From assembly GCA_003313425.1 (NCBI GenBank), contig NHZP01000043.1:62001-126000 (forward strand): a DNA stretch of 64,000 nucleotides, written 5' to 3'. Source of the stretch: Pseudopyrenochaeta lycopersici (lineage: Eukaryota > Ascomycota > Dothideomycetes > Pleosporales > Pseudopyrenochaetaceae). Below are positions 23,047 to 33,334 of this stretch, one piece after another; positions within the stretch are counted from its first letter, which is position 1, and every line of letters begins with the position of its first letter. Under the pieces are notes generated by a model. That model was not told the origin of the DNA. It was given only the letters and a program-made list of their open reading frames with translations, and searched no databases. The position numbers and the translations under genes are program-made.

Positions 23047-23913
23047 ATGTCATCAATGAATATTGGGATCGCGTCGAGAAAGGCCTCTATCTGCTCGTCG
23101 ATGCGTTACTCAACTGGTATTTTTTTGAAAACTGTCAAGGCAAACCTTCATCAACAATGGTCTTACCAAGTACAACAAGCTGGTCCGTTTCAACCAGCGC
23201 ATCGTCGCCGTCTCACTCCTTATGGACGTCATGATCATCGCGGCAATGTCGATACCCAATTCCTTCGTGTAAGTTTTCCCCTTCTCTTCCCCTCTCAGTA
23301 TTCTGTACTAACAGCAACCAGATACATCCAATTCCACCCACTCGCCTACCTTGTGAAACTCAACATTGAGATGACAATGGCCAACCTCATCAAACGCATC
23401 GCCGCCTCCACATCCCGCAAGACTGGAAAAGCCGGCATCGCCGAAGAATTCAAATCCTCTTCGAATCTATCGACATCTGGCTACAAGTCTACCGTACAAA
23501 AGTCGCAACGCCGCAGCTCGATCCACGAACTCGCAAGCGTCATATCATATAATACAAGGTCTGAAGCCAACGACTGTATCGTTAGTTTTGCGCCGATCAA
23601 CAGACAGATTAAAGAAACAAGAGAGGTCATCATTAGTAACGAGCCAAATCCATTCTTCGAGCGGGGCGGACGAGGTTCTGAAGTTGAGATCACTGAGGGT
23701 TATACGAGAACGAAAACTCCGGGCGTGGTGGTGGTCGATGATAGAGGTGTGGGTAGGAGTACGAGTCTGGAGAGTGTAGCTGATGATAATGAAAGTCTAA
23801 AGAGTGCGGGAACACCAAAGAGATCACCAGAGGGCAGCGATGATGAGGCGGCGCTCGTGCAAAAGAGTCGGGGATTGGGAAGGTTCCGGGTTAGCTCCTC
23901 ACGCAATGATTAG
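23047..23913 (+). pseudogene. Fungal 7TM integral membrane protein, 3' part, frameshifted
   Basis: Homology begins after a CTACCAG acceptor at about 23043 with HVINEYWDRVEKGLYLLVDA, typical of a large family of fungal integral membrane proteins related to the rhodopsin group. Two single-base insertions, in a T7 run near 23127 and near 23149, break the frame, which then reads LTKYNKLVRFNQRIVAVSLL. An intron (23269-23321, with a TACTAAC branch site) joins YIQFHPLAYLVKLNIEMTMA and a 180-residue polar tail ending at 23913. The upstream helices are absent. The C-terminal exon alone is intact. Pseudogene is the likeliest reading, but sequencing error in the T run could explain one of the shifts. 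Confidence 0.65.
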
Positions 23914-24765
23914 ACCACTTTAGAACTCAAGGGGTACATAAAATAAATGTTTAGACGGATACGTATGGTCTTCTCTCTGGCTTCGCATCCATGTTCCTTC
24001 CGAGGATTTCCAGCTATATGCCAATCTAGGAGAATAAGTGACAGTTCTACTAGTACGCCTGTTGAAATCTCTCCTGTTCTCGCTGTTCTGTTGCCAACTA
24101 TCAGCGCTCTTTTTCAACTTTCCTTAGACTAGGAGACCATACTTGCTCTAGCTACCATATTTGCGCCGTCTTCCAAAAGTTCAGGATCTTTCGGTCGCGA
24201 ATGCAAGAGTCTTGTCCTGATGACTGAGGACTATATCTCGCACGCGCTGGAGGGACATAAGAATTTGTTCACTTTGCTCCAGCATATCGTTTATATCTTC
24301 CAGTGTCGGAATTGATTGATATGTACTGCTGATACGCTTGTTTTCGTGTGTTCGTCGTCCGTAGGCTTCGGGTCCCTAGTAGCACGATTTCAGCAATCAC
24401 ATGCTCGTGAAAGTACGTCATACAACATACATCTTTGCGAACTCGTTCAGAACACGTTCAAGACATGTTACTAACTCCTTGCAGAACGGCGGCGTATGCA
24501 GCGATTCGGCGCTCCAGTCTGTTGCATAATGTAATTCTACAGCTAATATGGCAATTTAGTTGCATCTCCTTGGCCAGCTGTTCAAGCCTATCCCTTCAAC
24601 GCTCCGTAGCGTGGCACAGTGCAGGAGCTTTCGAGTGACCCACAAAATGAAATAATATGCCAACAATTCTAATTGCTGCTATCCCGATGAGTATGGTTTT
24701 CCTCGACATCGATATTCGAAACTATCCCAATTCCATTGGCTTCCAAAATTACTCTTTGACTGTCA
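23914..24765. other. Intergenic with a weak minus-strand exon candidate
   Basis: On the minus strand at about 24535-24452 a protein-like stretch reads ATDWSAESLHTPPFCKELVT and on to a GTATGT donor, followed by a polar stretch down to about 24200. It could be part of a lost gene; I do not recognise it. Confidence 0.3.
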
Positions 24766-25966
24766 TCATCCCCCTGGGGAGGATAATTTACCGGCTTGAA
24801 CGGATACAGCGGCGGATTGATCTTCCCTTGTGATTGTGTGAAGTGAAATGGATTCAGTCTTGCTCAGCTCCGCAGCGGAATTAAAGGGCCTCAGTGGGAT
24901 GCCTCCGTTCGGGTCATTCCCTGTCTCACATAGGGAAATCTCGTCCTCATCTTTAAGTGATCGAGATATAGGTACTGGCCGAAATGAGCCCTTTGTCCGC
25001 CGTGTTTCTGAGGTTTTGGTATGGCCGGAAGTACCAAGTAACTTTGGGAAATGGTGCCGGAGAAGGGGTTTAGCGTGGGGTAGGCTTGCGCAAATTAAAC
25101 TAACGTGTAATTCGGTTGTACTACAAATATGGCTTATTAGTTACTGTCTGTAATGCTCAAGGAGCTGGTAATAAAATCTACAACTCACCTCCACATTGAG
25201 GTTGCAAATGATTTCCATGATACGTCTTTCGCTCCCTTTAATTTCACCTGATAATATAGCCTTATAATGCTGACGGCACAGACGCTGTTGAATAAATGTT
25301 AATCCTTGTCTAACAATGTTATGGGAGGGGGCCGTACAAAAATCCAGTCATGAAAATCGCAAGCAACCCAATCTTTTGCCTCCTTGGGATTTGCACATGC
25401 CACAGCATAAATATGGGTAATACCATCATCATAATGTCTGTCGCCGAGTTCACCGCGGCGTTAGACAGCCACAACTTATTCCGATCATAACATGACCCGT
25501 AGGCAATCTTGGGATTCCAATATTTCGCAATCGGCCGGCAAGCGAATAAGAATTGGAAACCACCGACAAATCCATATGTTGCTACAATTGCGAGAAGTCC
25601 ATACGTAGCAGTCCTGAAATACTTGTATGGCGACAGTCGCAGATAAAATAGTAGGATGGAAATCTTCGCACACATTATGGCAAGCCATAAGAACGTGCCT
25701 TGCAGAACGGCTAACTGATTACATAATCGTCTCAGCACCTTAAAGAGGGTAATAACGTGACCTTGGTACGTCATTATAATATTGACGTTGGCTGTTACTT
25801 ACTTTCAAGATATGACTGATTTTAGTATTAGGAATGTCCCATGCGTGCACTGCCACTCCATGGTCTACGGCCACTTGCTTTAGTTAGTCATGCAGTAACG
25901 CAGCCAGAAAGTATAAGATATCTACTTACAAAGGATCATAATGACAGAGTAACTAATTCCAAATAC
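24766..25966 (-). pseudogene. Rhodopsin-domain membrane protein 3, first exons missing
   Basis: Exons 25966-25930, 25808-25738 region, 25738-25338, 25284-25189 and 25120-24766. The second of these is a 71-nt exon encoding AVDHGVAVHAWDIPNTKISH, between the acceptor after GCAAG and the GTAAGT at about 25805. Exon sizes 37, 71, 401, 96 and 355 nt match protein 4 (37, 71, 377, 96, 265) almost one for one, and frame is kept throughout: CAKISILLFYLRLSPYKYF, FACRPIAKYWNPKIAYGSC, TDIMMMVLPIFMLWHVQIP, VCAVSIIRLYYQVKLKGAKD, ICASLPHAKPLL, then a polar tail. The exons that should encode TM1 and the DDY loop are not found upstream of 25966; a perfect 12-bp-arm hairpin sits at that boundary. About 319 aa remain. 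Either it is 5' truncated or exon 1 is too diverged for me to see. Confidence 0.72.
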
Positions 25967-27117
25967 CTAATTGGAATTAGTTTGTAGGCATCAAGACAGC
26001 GACCAGCAAGGAGGCAGAAGCACTAAAGCAGTTCGCTGACGATCTTTACAAGAGTGTATTATACTTAGCACTATAGTGTGACTCCTCCCTCACCGTCAAT
26101 CCTAGAAAAAGCGTTAGAAGACATAGCCGCCATGACATATGTCCAAGCCGCGAATTATATTTTAGCTCTTTCGTCTGGATGAGCTTCACCGATAACAAGT
26201 ATCAGTCACCATGAACTCAAATTTGTGACGCTACTACGTCGAATATTTGAGTTTCGGGATCAGAACCCGGAGCTCCATAAGGTTTGCGCCCTGCAATCCT
26301 GATATAGATCCCCAACTCTTTTGCAAGCCGGATCGTGGGGAGCTAAGGCAACAGAGCGAACCGTCCTCTACAAGCCACTCCGCAACCAGCTTAGACTGAA
26401 AGAACCTCGTTGATTACTTCAGGTAATATTCGGTTGCAGAGTCGAAACGATTCCTGGGAATACCTAAGCCTGGGAGGCCTTTATATAAACAGCATGTCAT
26501 AGCTTTTGAGTGATTGACAAACGCGCGTCTCTCCAAGAATGCGCGGAAGACGCAGGAAATTTCAATTGATTTCCCTGCAGAAGCTGTGTTGACGAGCCGT
26601 GCCGCCCAACGCCACAGAAATAGGGTGTGTGTTAGAATCAGTCATCCAAAATATCTCTCAAAGGGGTTGTGAGCAAGCCCGAGTCAGAAACACGCCATCC
26701 CATTTTCCCCGCGGTAGATGCCCAGGGACGCATGGCACTAGACACAATTAGGAATGAATCCCCATTGGCTTACATAGGCGTACCTGGCGCGATCAATAGA
26801 TGATCTTGGAGCAGGAACAACCTCCGTGGCTGGACGCGTAAAAATTCGTCTCACCGTTTCGATCAGAGCGACGAGAAGGGCAGCAGCTTACTATTCACAA
26901 TATCTACAACCTCCATAAGGATGCAACCAACCGACGGAGCGCGCTGCCAGACATTCATGAGTTACCGAATGAACACCAAGCTGGCAAATTGATACTTATA
27001 GGAGCCTTCAACCTCTACTACCCCCTCTGGGGAGAACTGAATATAGAGAGTATAGAGTTGGAGTCCGAAGACTTAATATCCATCATGGAAGACTCTACCC
27101 TCTGCACCACTCTCCTC
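25967..27117. other. Gene-poor interval
   Basis: No supported gene. A 12-bp-arm hairpin lies at 25951-25982. The plus-strand frame at 26989-27309 is antisense to the P450 relic. Confidence 0.4.
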
Positions 27118-27360
27118 CTAGGTTTTTCCGTACCGAATATTACAACTTGCGCGCTCCGTAACCAGTACATACATCTGATCCTGCGCAAAGATACCCGTGT
27201 AATTTGTCGACCTCCACGGCTTCTCCGGATTCGCAAGCGCCCAATCAAAATGCTGCAGGAACTCAAAGATGACCTTCGTGATCCCCAACCACGCAATCGG
27301 CTGACCTAAACACTGATACTTGCCGTATCCAAAGATTACAGATACGTTCCATCTATTCCA
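27118..27360 (-). pseudogene. Cytochrome P450, C-terminal heme-binding fragment
   Basis: Carries the P450 heme-ligand signature FGYGKYQCLG (Cys codon 27312-27310) followed by QPIAWLGITKVIFEFLQHFDWALANPEKPW, the conserved end of fungal microsomal P450s of the pisatin-demethylase-like type, and stops at 27118. Upstream the frame is open to 27699 but the sequence does not resemble a P450 (no K-helix ExxR), so only the last 75 residues or so remain. It is isolated, with no biosynthetic neighbours. Confidence 0.75.
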
Positions 27361-28069
27361 TATAGTTGGATTACACCACTGGAACGAGACGAGCATGTTA
27401 GAACAGCCTTCTATCGACTTCTCAATACGGAGTCTACCAACGCGCGCACAACCCCCTCCATTTGCGTCCGCTGTCGCAGGTCTCAGATACCCCGGAGTTG
27501 GTGAACGTGGATGACGTGAGCGGAGGCCTTGTAGAGCCAGTTCGCCCGCCGGCTTATGGGAGTGCCTGCACCGCCGTCGTGAAGCCATTGGCGAGGATGC
27601 ACGCCTGTTGGTCTGTGCAAAAGCCTTGCACCCACCGAACGATTGTCTCTGGGATCTATCGCTGCTGCAGCCTTCTGATCTCTGGTCCTGTAGCGACATT
27701 GTTGTAGTCGCCCTTAACGCTCAGCGTAGCGGCCAACATTATTACTTTCAAAATTCTGCAGCTGACAGGAGGATTGACCATATAAACAGCACTATCCAAT
27801 CTAACATGCGACTCGACCATGGGCATAATTAGAGATTCCACGCAAGATGTGCCCTGTGCCATTATATGTCCGGAGACCAGTATATCTCTCCTATTAATGT
27901 ATTAGGTAATGCTAATTAATGTGTAGGTAGAGATTGAGGATCGTCATGCCCTACTTTTCAACTATCTATAATGATTAATCCTTTGTCCGAACTATATTCT
28001 GCTCGAACAGCCTGTTCTGTGGCGAGTTCGACTGTCGTGGTGGATATATCGGTCGAACCTCTCCCTATG
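27361..28069. other. Intergenic, decayed
   Basis: Upstream of the P450 fragment the sequence may hold further frameshifted remains, but I cannot align them. Confidence 0.35.
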
Positions 28070-29475
28070 TCACAAATTGTTAGTAGGCCTGTATACAGTC
28101 CAAGTACGTACCCGCAGCTTACTATGTATATGGTCTTCCAAGATTATGTCCCGGGCGTCTTCGCCAGGATCTTTTGAAGCAAGGTGTTGTGTATGAGTGG
28201 AACGCACAGTGGTTCTCTTTGTCCTAGCGGAAGCACCGTAACTACTTCCGATGACATTCGGCATGTATTTCCGGAGAAAGGGTTTTCCAGCTGGGAGGCA
28301 GGCGCAAACGATGGCTAAATGCACCTCAATCGTCCTAACGGCCTGATGTCACACAAATTTGCCTCAGAAATCGACACCGCTTGCACTTACCACCACACAA
28401 TTGACGAGACGGCGTCCCAAGAGATATCCTTTGTGTCGACCAAATCTACTGTGAGCTTTAATCTTATAATGCTGACAATCAAAATACTAATTCGCGTGTT
28501 AGCTGTTTCTGCATCCGAATAAAGCAGCCATTGATAAAACATACAAACCCCCTGTCATCAACACTACTATGACACCAATCTTTTGCCTCTTGGGCAGTCG
28601 GAGATCTCGTAAAAGTAGAACTGGCAGGATCAGTATTGCAGCATCTGTAGTTGTGTTCATAACGCCACTAAAGACTGTAATCTTTAACCAGTTAATGCAT
28701 GAACCACCAGTGATTGTATGATCCCAGTATTTCTCTAGTGGCCTGCAGGCGTACACCCATTCGAATGATGCCACCAGGCTATACATAACGACAAGTGCCA
28801 TGATAATGTATATAGCAACACGGAGGTTTCCCCGGGGCGCGAATTGAGTGAAAAACGTGAGGACAGAGAGCTTTGTGAGCATGATTGAGATGCCATAAAA
28901 CGTTCCGCCAATAGCCCCGACCTTGAGAATGCATCAGTCAGTCTATCATTGTGCACAAGGGAGAGAGATGATAGAGTTACCTACTTTCATAAAATTAGGA
29001 TTAAAAACGGTAATTGGGACATCCCATAGGTGTCGACCAAATCCATACTGAGTGGCTGAGAGTATTTTGTCAATTTCCTGCGTCGGCACAAATGTAGAGT
29101 TACGTACTGATGGCGCCAAGTATGGAATACACCAGAGCGAAAATCTGCATTCGGGGTGTTCAGCAAACTTCCCCGTAAATAAATTGAAATGAGCCTAACC
29201 CATGCGACAATTAACATATCTACAAACGTCAGCTGAGGTCATTGGTAAGAATGGTAGGACAGCTTACAATCGTCTACCCTTACGTGACGTGTGATGAATC
29301 GAACAGTGTAAAGCCGTAACCCGATGAACAGAGTTGAGAGAATCCCAGTCACAATATGAACAGTGAAAATAGTGTGCACTCTGGACGGTGGACGGGTAAA
29401 GTTAGGCGAAATACCTGGAGGAGGAGCTATCACACCAACGACTTCGTTTCGGTGCGAAAGAAATGGAGAATGCAT
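28070..29475 (-). CDS. Rhodopsin-domain (SAT4-like) membrane protein 4
   Basis: Seven exons: 29475-29268, 29219-29200, 29144-29108, 29055-28985, 28921-28545, 28486-28391, 28334-28070 (208, 20, 37, 71, 377, 96, 265 nt), total 357 aa with frame kept at every junction. The protein shows the full rhodopsin-domain plan: a short N-terminus with MHSPFLSHRNEVVGV, TM1 (TIFTVHIVTGILSTLFIGL), VDDYMLIVAW, QYGFGRHLWDVP, ISIMLTKLSVLTFFTQFA, EWVYACRPLEKYWDHTITGG, TDAAILILPVLLLRDLRLP, VSIIRLK, DTKDISWDAV, a CACLPAGKPFL motif and a polar tail. The 20-nt exon 2 is a microexon. Function unknown; likely a plasma-membrane protein. Exon structure marks it as the closest relative of protein 3. Confidence 0.84.
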
Positions 29476-31442
29476 TGAGTAATAGGTTTAGTGTAGGAGC
29501 GGTTTCGTCGGTCATAGAAAATAATATGAGTTGTGCGATAGAGCAGACGTTGCAAGAACTACGTACTTCATCGTTTAAGAAGAGTTGAGGTATTACACCG
29601 ATCATGGGCATTAGATCGTCGATTGTCTTCATTCTTTCTATCTAGGTCAAGCGATGAAATCGTGGTGACCATGCTCCTTCTATGATAGATGCATAGAAAC
29701 TCGTAGCGGAAAGCCATTCGGAATTCTAAGGCGCCATAGAACTTCCGCTATGGAATCGGAAGTGTTGCCGTATACCACCCGAGAGAGCCTTCGCTTCGGA
29801 TGGATCCATCTGCATGAAATAATGTGCTTGAGATGGTTTTGCGCTCTTGCGCCATCCAAGCAGTTGGACTCAGCCCTCAATGGTCCATAATCAATGCCAC
29901 CAGTGTCCCGGAAAGAATTTTTTTTTACACGCGATAGCGTTCAGAGTTAGCCAGTAGGATTGTTACCCGGAAAGCAAAGGCCCCAAAATCGTCAATGAGG
30001 CATTTTACGTTTAGCTGTTCATCCAGACGGGAGCGGTTCTCAATTCCGTCCTCGTATTGCAGATGCGCGCAAAAGGAGACAATCAACGGGCTGAACAGAG
30101 TTCGCGAGGAACAGGGTGTTGGCCCTAGACCACTGGGTCTATTGCGGCAGGTGTTATTAGTGTGTGCAGAACGCTCGCGAAGCTTGTGCACTGCGGCTAC
30201 GCTAGGAGAAGTGCTGATCGCGCTTCGCAGGCTAGGTTGTTAACATTATTCACTTGTGCCTTTTCTATGGCTAAACTAATATAGGGGCCATAATTGATGA
30301 AACATGTATTGCTGACGGGAATGAATCGTTACCGGACCTGATAGCCACAAAGGGAGCATGAGGAGCTTTTCGCGCAAGTTTCTGTAAAACCCGGGATGTT
30401 GGGTCAAGTTCCCCGTCCCGGGTATGTGGGCCAACCAATGAGCATGGAATGGGCGTGCGCCATGTCTTTGTTCTTGCGACACTAAATTCCGGAGACTAGC
30501 TGTGTGACAACTTGTATGAAAGATTAGCGGCAACGCCTCTTACCCATGCAACGGCTTGATTATCTAATCTTGATCGCATGTGAATATCTAGGAAACGAAA
30601 GCTGTCAAAACTTTGGGGGTGTAAGAGTTGTCTCATTAATCAAGCTGGGCCTGAGACTAAGTAATGACGCTAATTAGTCATGACAAGGTCACATGACCAC
30701 TGCCTTCATCGCCCATCTTGACAAAAGCCGCTTGCCGCGAACGGGAGGGCTATGCCTCATACAGCGCGCTAGAAAGCGTCTCAACTCATTTCGCGTCATC
30801 ATGGTACACTATACTAAAGCCGGGGTAGGTGGGTGAGCCAATTCTAGCACAACACACATGATCATTTGTCACATTCACTACTGCTTACAATTTTCCTCTG
30901 AAAAATGCTTCTTCTAACACCCAATCAAAGCATAAGCCTAATGCTTCTTTCTAGCGTAGGAAAAGGACTAAGATTGACACCTTGCTAAACATAACAGAAA
31001 GGCCGTAAAATGTTATGCATATTGCGGCAAACTGCGATCTTATATTAGTCAATTCATTCCATGCATATGTTGTGAGTGACCATCAGGGGAATCTTTCTAC
31101 TTATTCTAATCTAGGAGTTGCAGTCTGGAGTCACGCCTTCGCGCAGCATTGTTGCGGCCGCTATACAGCCTCACGGCTACCTGCTTGAGGTCTGATGCGC
31201 CGCCATCGCCAAACTAAGAATGTGACAAGGTCCACCAGAGCCAGCTTGCGACTCTCAAAACGCTGTTTTACTGTCAAGATATACGGAGCTATATTTTATT
31301 AGCTACACGTTCTCCTATCCCTAGGCTGACCTTTACAGTGAAAGGGAAAACTAGCTGCCACACTCTCGTCGAGCCTCTTCTGTCTCTTTCCTACCGCACG
31401 CGGCCATCACGTATCCATATGAGTCGATGCTCTTCTAAAGTA
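29476..31442. other. Gene-poor interval
   Basis: About 2 kb with only short unrelated frames. No tRNA or repeat recognised. Confidence 0.4.
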
Positions 31443-31915
31443 CAGTCACGCGTCAAAAGTTTCTTCCCTCAAGTGATTTTACACCAAAACTAGTCAACTT
31501 TGCACCTCATTTTTGCCACAACTATATATTAAAATTACTTTAAAATCTAGAGTAAGATAGGAATATATCTAGATTATATCTAATAATAATCTTAAGCTTT
31601 AAAAAATTAGTTTTATTAAATAGTAGCATAAGAGAGTTAAGAAAATTTAAAAATCGTTAAATTTGTATGTAAAATCGCGATTTTTTGCGAAATTTTTGTA
31701 ACTTTTCTCTTTTCCTACGTGCCTTTCTAGTTAACGAATTAATTACCTTATAATAAATTATGGTATACATATTTATATAATTGTCTCTTACGTGTTAGAC
31801 TTTTAGACTATTTTAATATATAATTATTTAGAAAAGTGGCTGCAAAAAGGGTAAGTTTTTGGTGGGGCTTGGTGGGGATTTGAGGTAGGCGGAAGAAACT
31901 TTTGACGTAGTACTG
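31443..31915. mobile_element. Tc1/mariner-type MITE, AT-rich
   Basis: 473-bp non-coding element between two TA dinucleotides (31441-31442, 31916-31917). Terminal inverted repeats of 25 bp (31443-31467 and 31891-31915) match at 21 positions: outer CAGT, four mismatches, then CGTCAAAAGTTTCTTCC. The interior is strongly AT-rich with no open frame, as expected for a non-autonomous element hit by RIP. The CAGT end and TA duplication are shared with the Tc1 element at 9375, but the inner repeat sequence differs. Confidence 0.82.
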
Positions 31916-32160
31916 TACAAAGAAGATGGAGAGCTTACTATCACATACGGCTTACAGAACTTATATCGTCATACTAGAGGATCATTCGTAATGCATACGG
32001 AGTTAACAAGGACCAGTCTTTCTTAGGTATTTTCTAAAACTAATCCGGTGCGCGGGTGGAATTAGCGGGATGAATGGAGGTGGTGCGTACGTTATTTTGT
32101 ACAGACAACTATGTGACCGACGCCTACCAAGTTCGCAACAGCACACTACCTCTTGCCAAC

Positions 32161-32384
32161 ATGTGCGACTACGTGAAAGTACAGTACAAATGTTCCCACT
32201 TCCGATACATTGTTCGAGCATGGTGCAAAAAATATCAGAAGACCCATAAGAGATGTCCCCCAAACGTTATTGCCATTTAAGTAAGCCAACTACCCGCTCC
32301 AGATGAAGACTGACAGTTATCAGAGAGTACCGCCTAGATAAGAACTGTCCAGATTGCAATTCAGCTCAAATGGGACGCAAGTAG
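32161..32384 (+). pseudogene. Small Cys-rich fungal protein (MCDY family), stop at exon end
   Basis: Exon 1 (32161-32280) starts MCDYVKVQYKCSHFRYIVRA and contains WCKKYQKTHKRCPP. It looks like a small conserved fungal protein family with paired Cys/His, which I recall only by pattern (MCDY..F.CGH.RY.VRAWC). Its last codon before a perfect GTAAGC donor is TAA, where this family has Glu (AIEYRL). After a 47-bp intron, exon 2 (32328-32384) continues YRLDKNCPDCNSAQMGRK with a CxxC pair. One G-to-T change would therefore truncate the product to 39 aa and remove the second CxxC. It might bind zinc; the function is unknown. Confidence 0.55.
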
Positions 32385-32513
32385 GGTTTGTAAATAGCCA
32401 TAGTTTACAGGAATCGCTCGCGGAGCATACGTAGGGATTACGTATGAACCGCTTTCTTGCGCCATACAGGCATATCCAGCATCTGGCTTAACACGGAATG
32501 TTCAAAGAGAGCA

Positions 32514-32555
32514 GTCCGTGCGCTTAGGTGCCAATTGGCACCCAAGCGCACGGAC
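32514..32555. repeat. 42-bp near-perfect palindrome
   Basis: Two 19-bp arms around central AATT: left GTCCGTGCGCTTAGGTGCC, right GGCACCCAAGCGCACGGAC, one mismatch. The GTCCGTGCGC start is like the outer end of the pogo terminal repeat at 6941, so this could be two transposon ends joined head to head or the tip of a palindromic element. GCGCACGGAC recurs at 33165-33174. Confidence 0.75.
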
Positions 32556-33334
32556 CTGAAGGCTATTCTGTCAACTACGTTACCCCTTCGCCAAAAACTC
32601 ATCATATGTAGTACACCAGAGAGTGGACATGGTACACAGCGACTCTCTTAGAGCCGAGGTAATCTAAATTCCTATCATTACGAGTAACGTGCTAAATGTT
32701 GTAGAACGAGGGGGAGGCGTTCATCTCGGCTTTATCAGACAGCGCTCGCATTATTTCATTACGAAGTCCTGTAAATCTCTCTTCTACACTAACGTACTCT
32801 AGGCCTTGTTAATAAGTACATAGCTGTTATACAATGCCATCATAACAGCTACGCAGTGGTTGCGTTCTGTCGATGAGAACACGGGAGCCAAAGCTCTTAA
32901 AGCACAGTTGTCAAATGCTTTTCAACCCGCAGCCCGGTTGTCAAAAGCCCTAACGGCGAGCGCCAAACAGCGTAATGACTGCGTCCTATATTTTGAGAAA
33001 GAAGATTTATCAGAAGCAGCCCGAAAGCGTCCCGTTACGGTAGCGCCGAAGGTTAAATCCTAAAGTGACAGCGAACTAACCGAGTTGGAGCTGGACGGAC
33101 TGGAAACCAGTGCCAGATTCGTCCTACTACTACGACTTAGATTGGGGTACCATTGGGTACAATAGTTGGCGCACGGACGTCGTGTTCTATCGCCTCGATG
33201 AGCGAGCACCAAATCGAACCGGTGGGAAAGGTGACCCCGTATTCACTGTGATATGGGAAACAATCGCAGAGTGAGCCCAAGATTTGTTTATCCATGCCCC
33301 AGCTCTCTACAACCTTGGACACCCTAGTCTATAT
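32556..33334. other. Intergenic, possible transposon remains
   Basis: A 67-codon frame at 32860-33063 (charged, Lys/Ala-rich) may be the tail of a transposase but has no diagnostic motif. Confidence 0.35.

Noticed and set aside
26989..27309. Plus-strand frame of 106 codons
   Set aside because: Antisense to the cytochrome P450 fragment, which has the heme motif.
32860..33063. 67-codon frame as a transposase tail
   Set aside because: Lys/Ala-rich but no diagnostic motif or partner frame.
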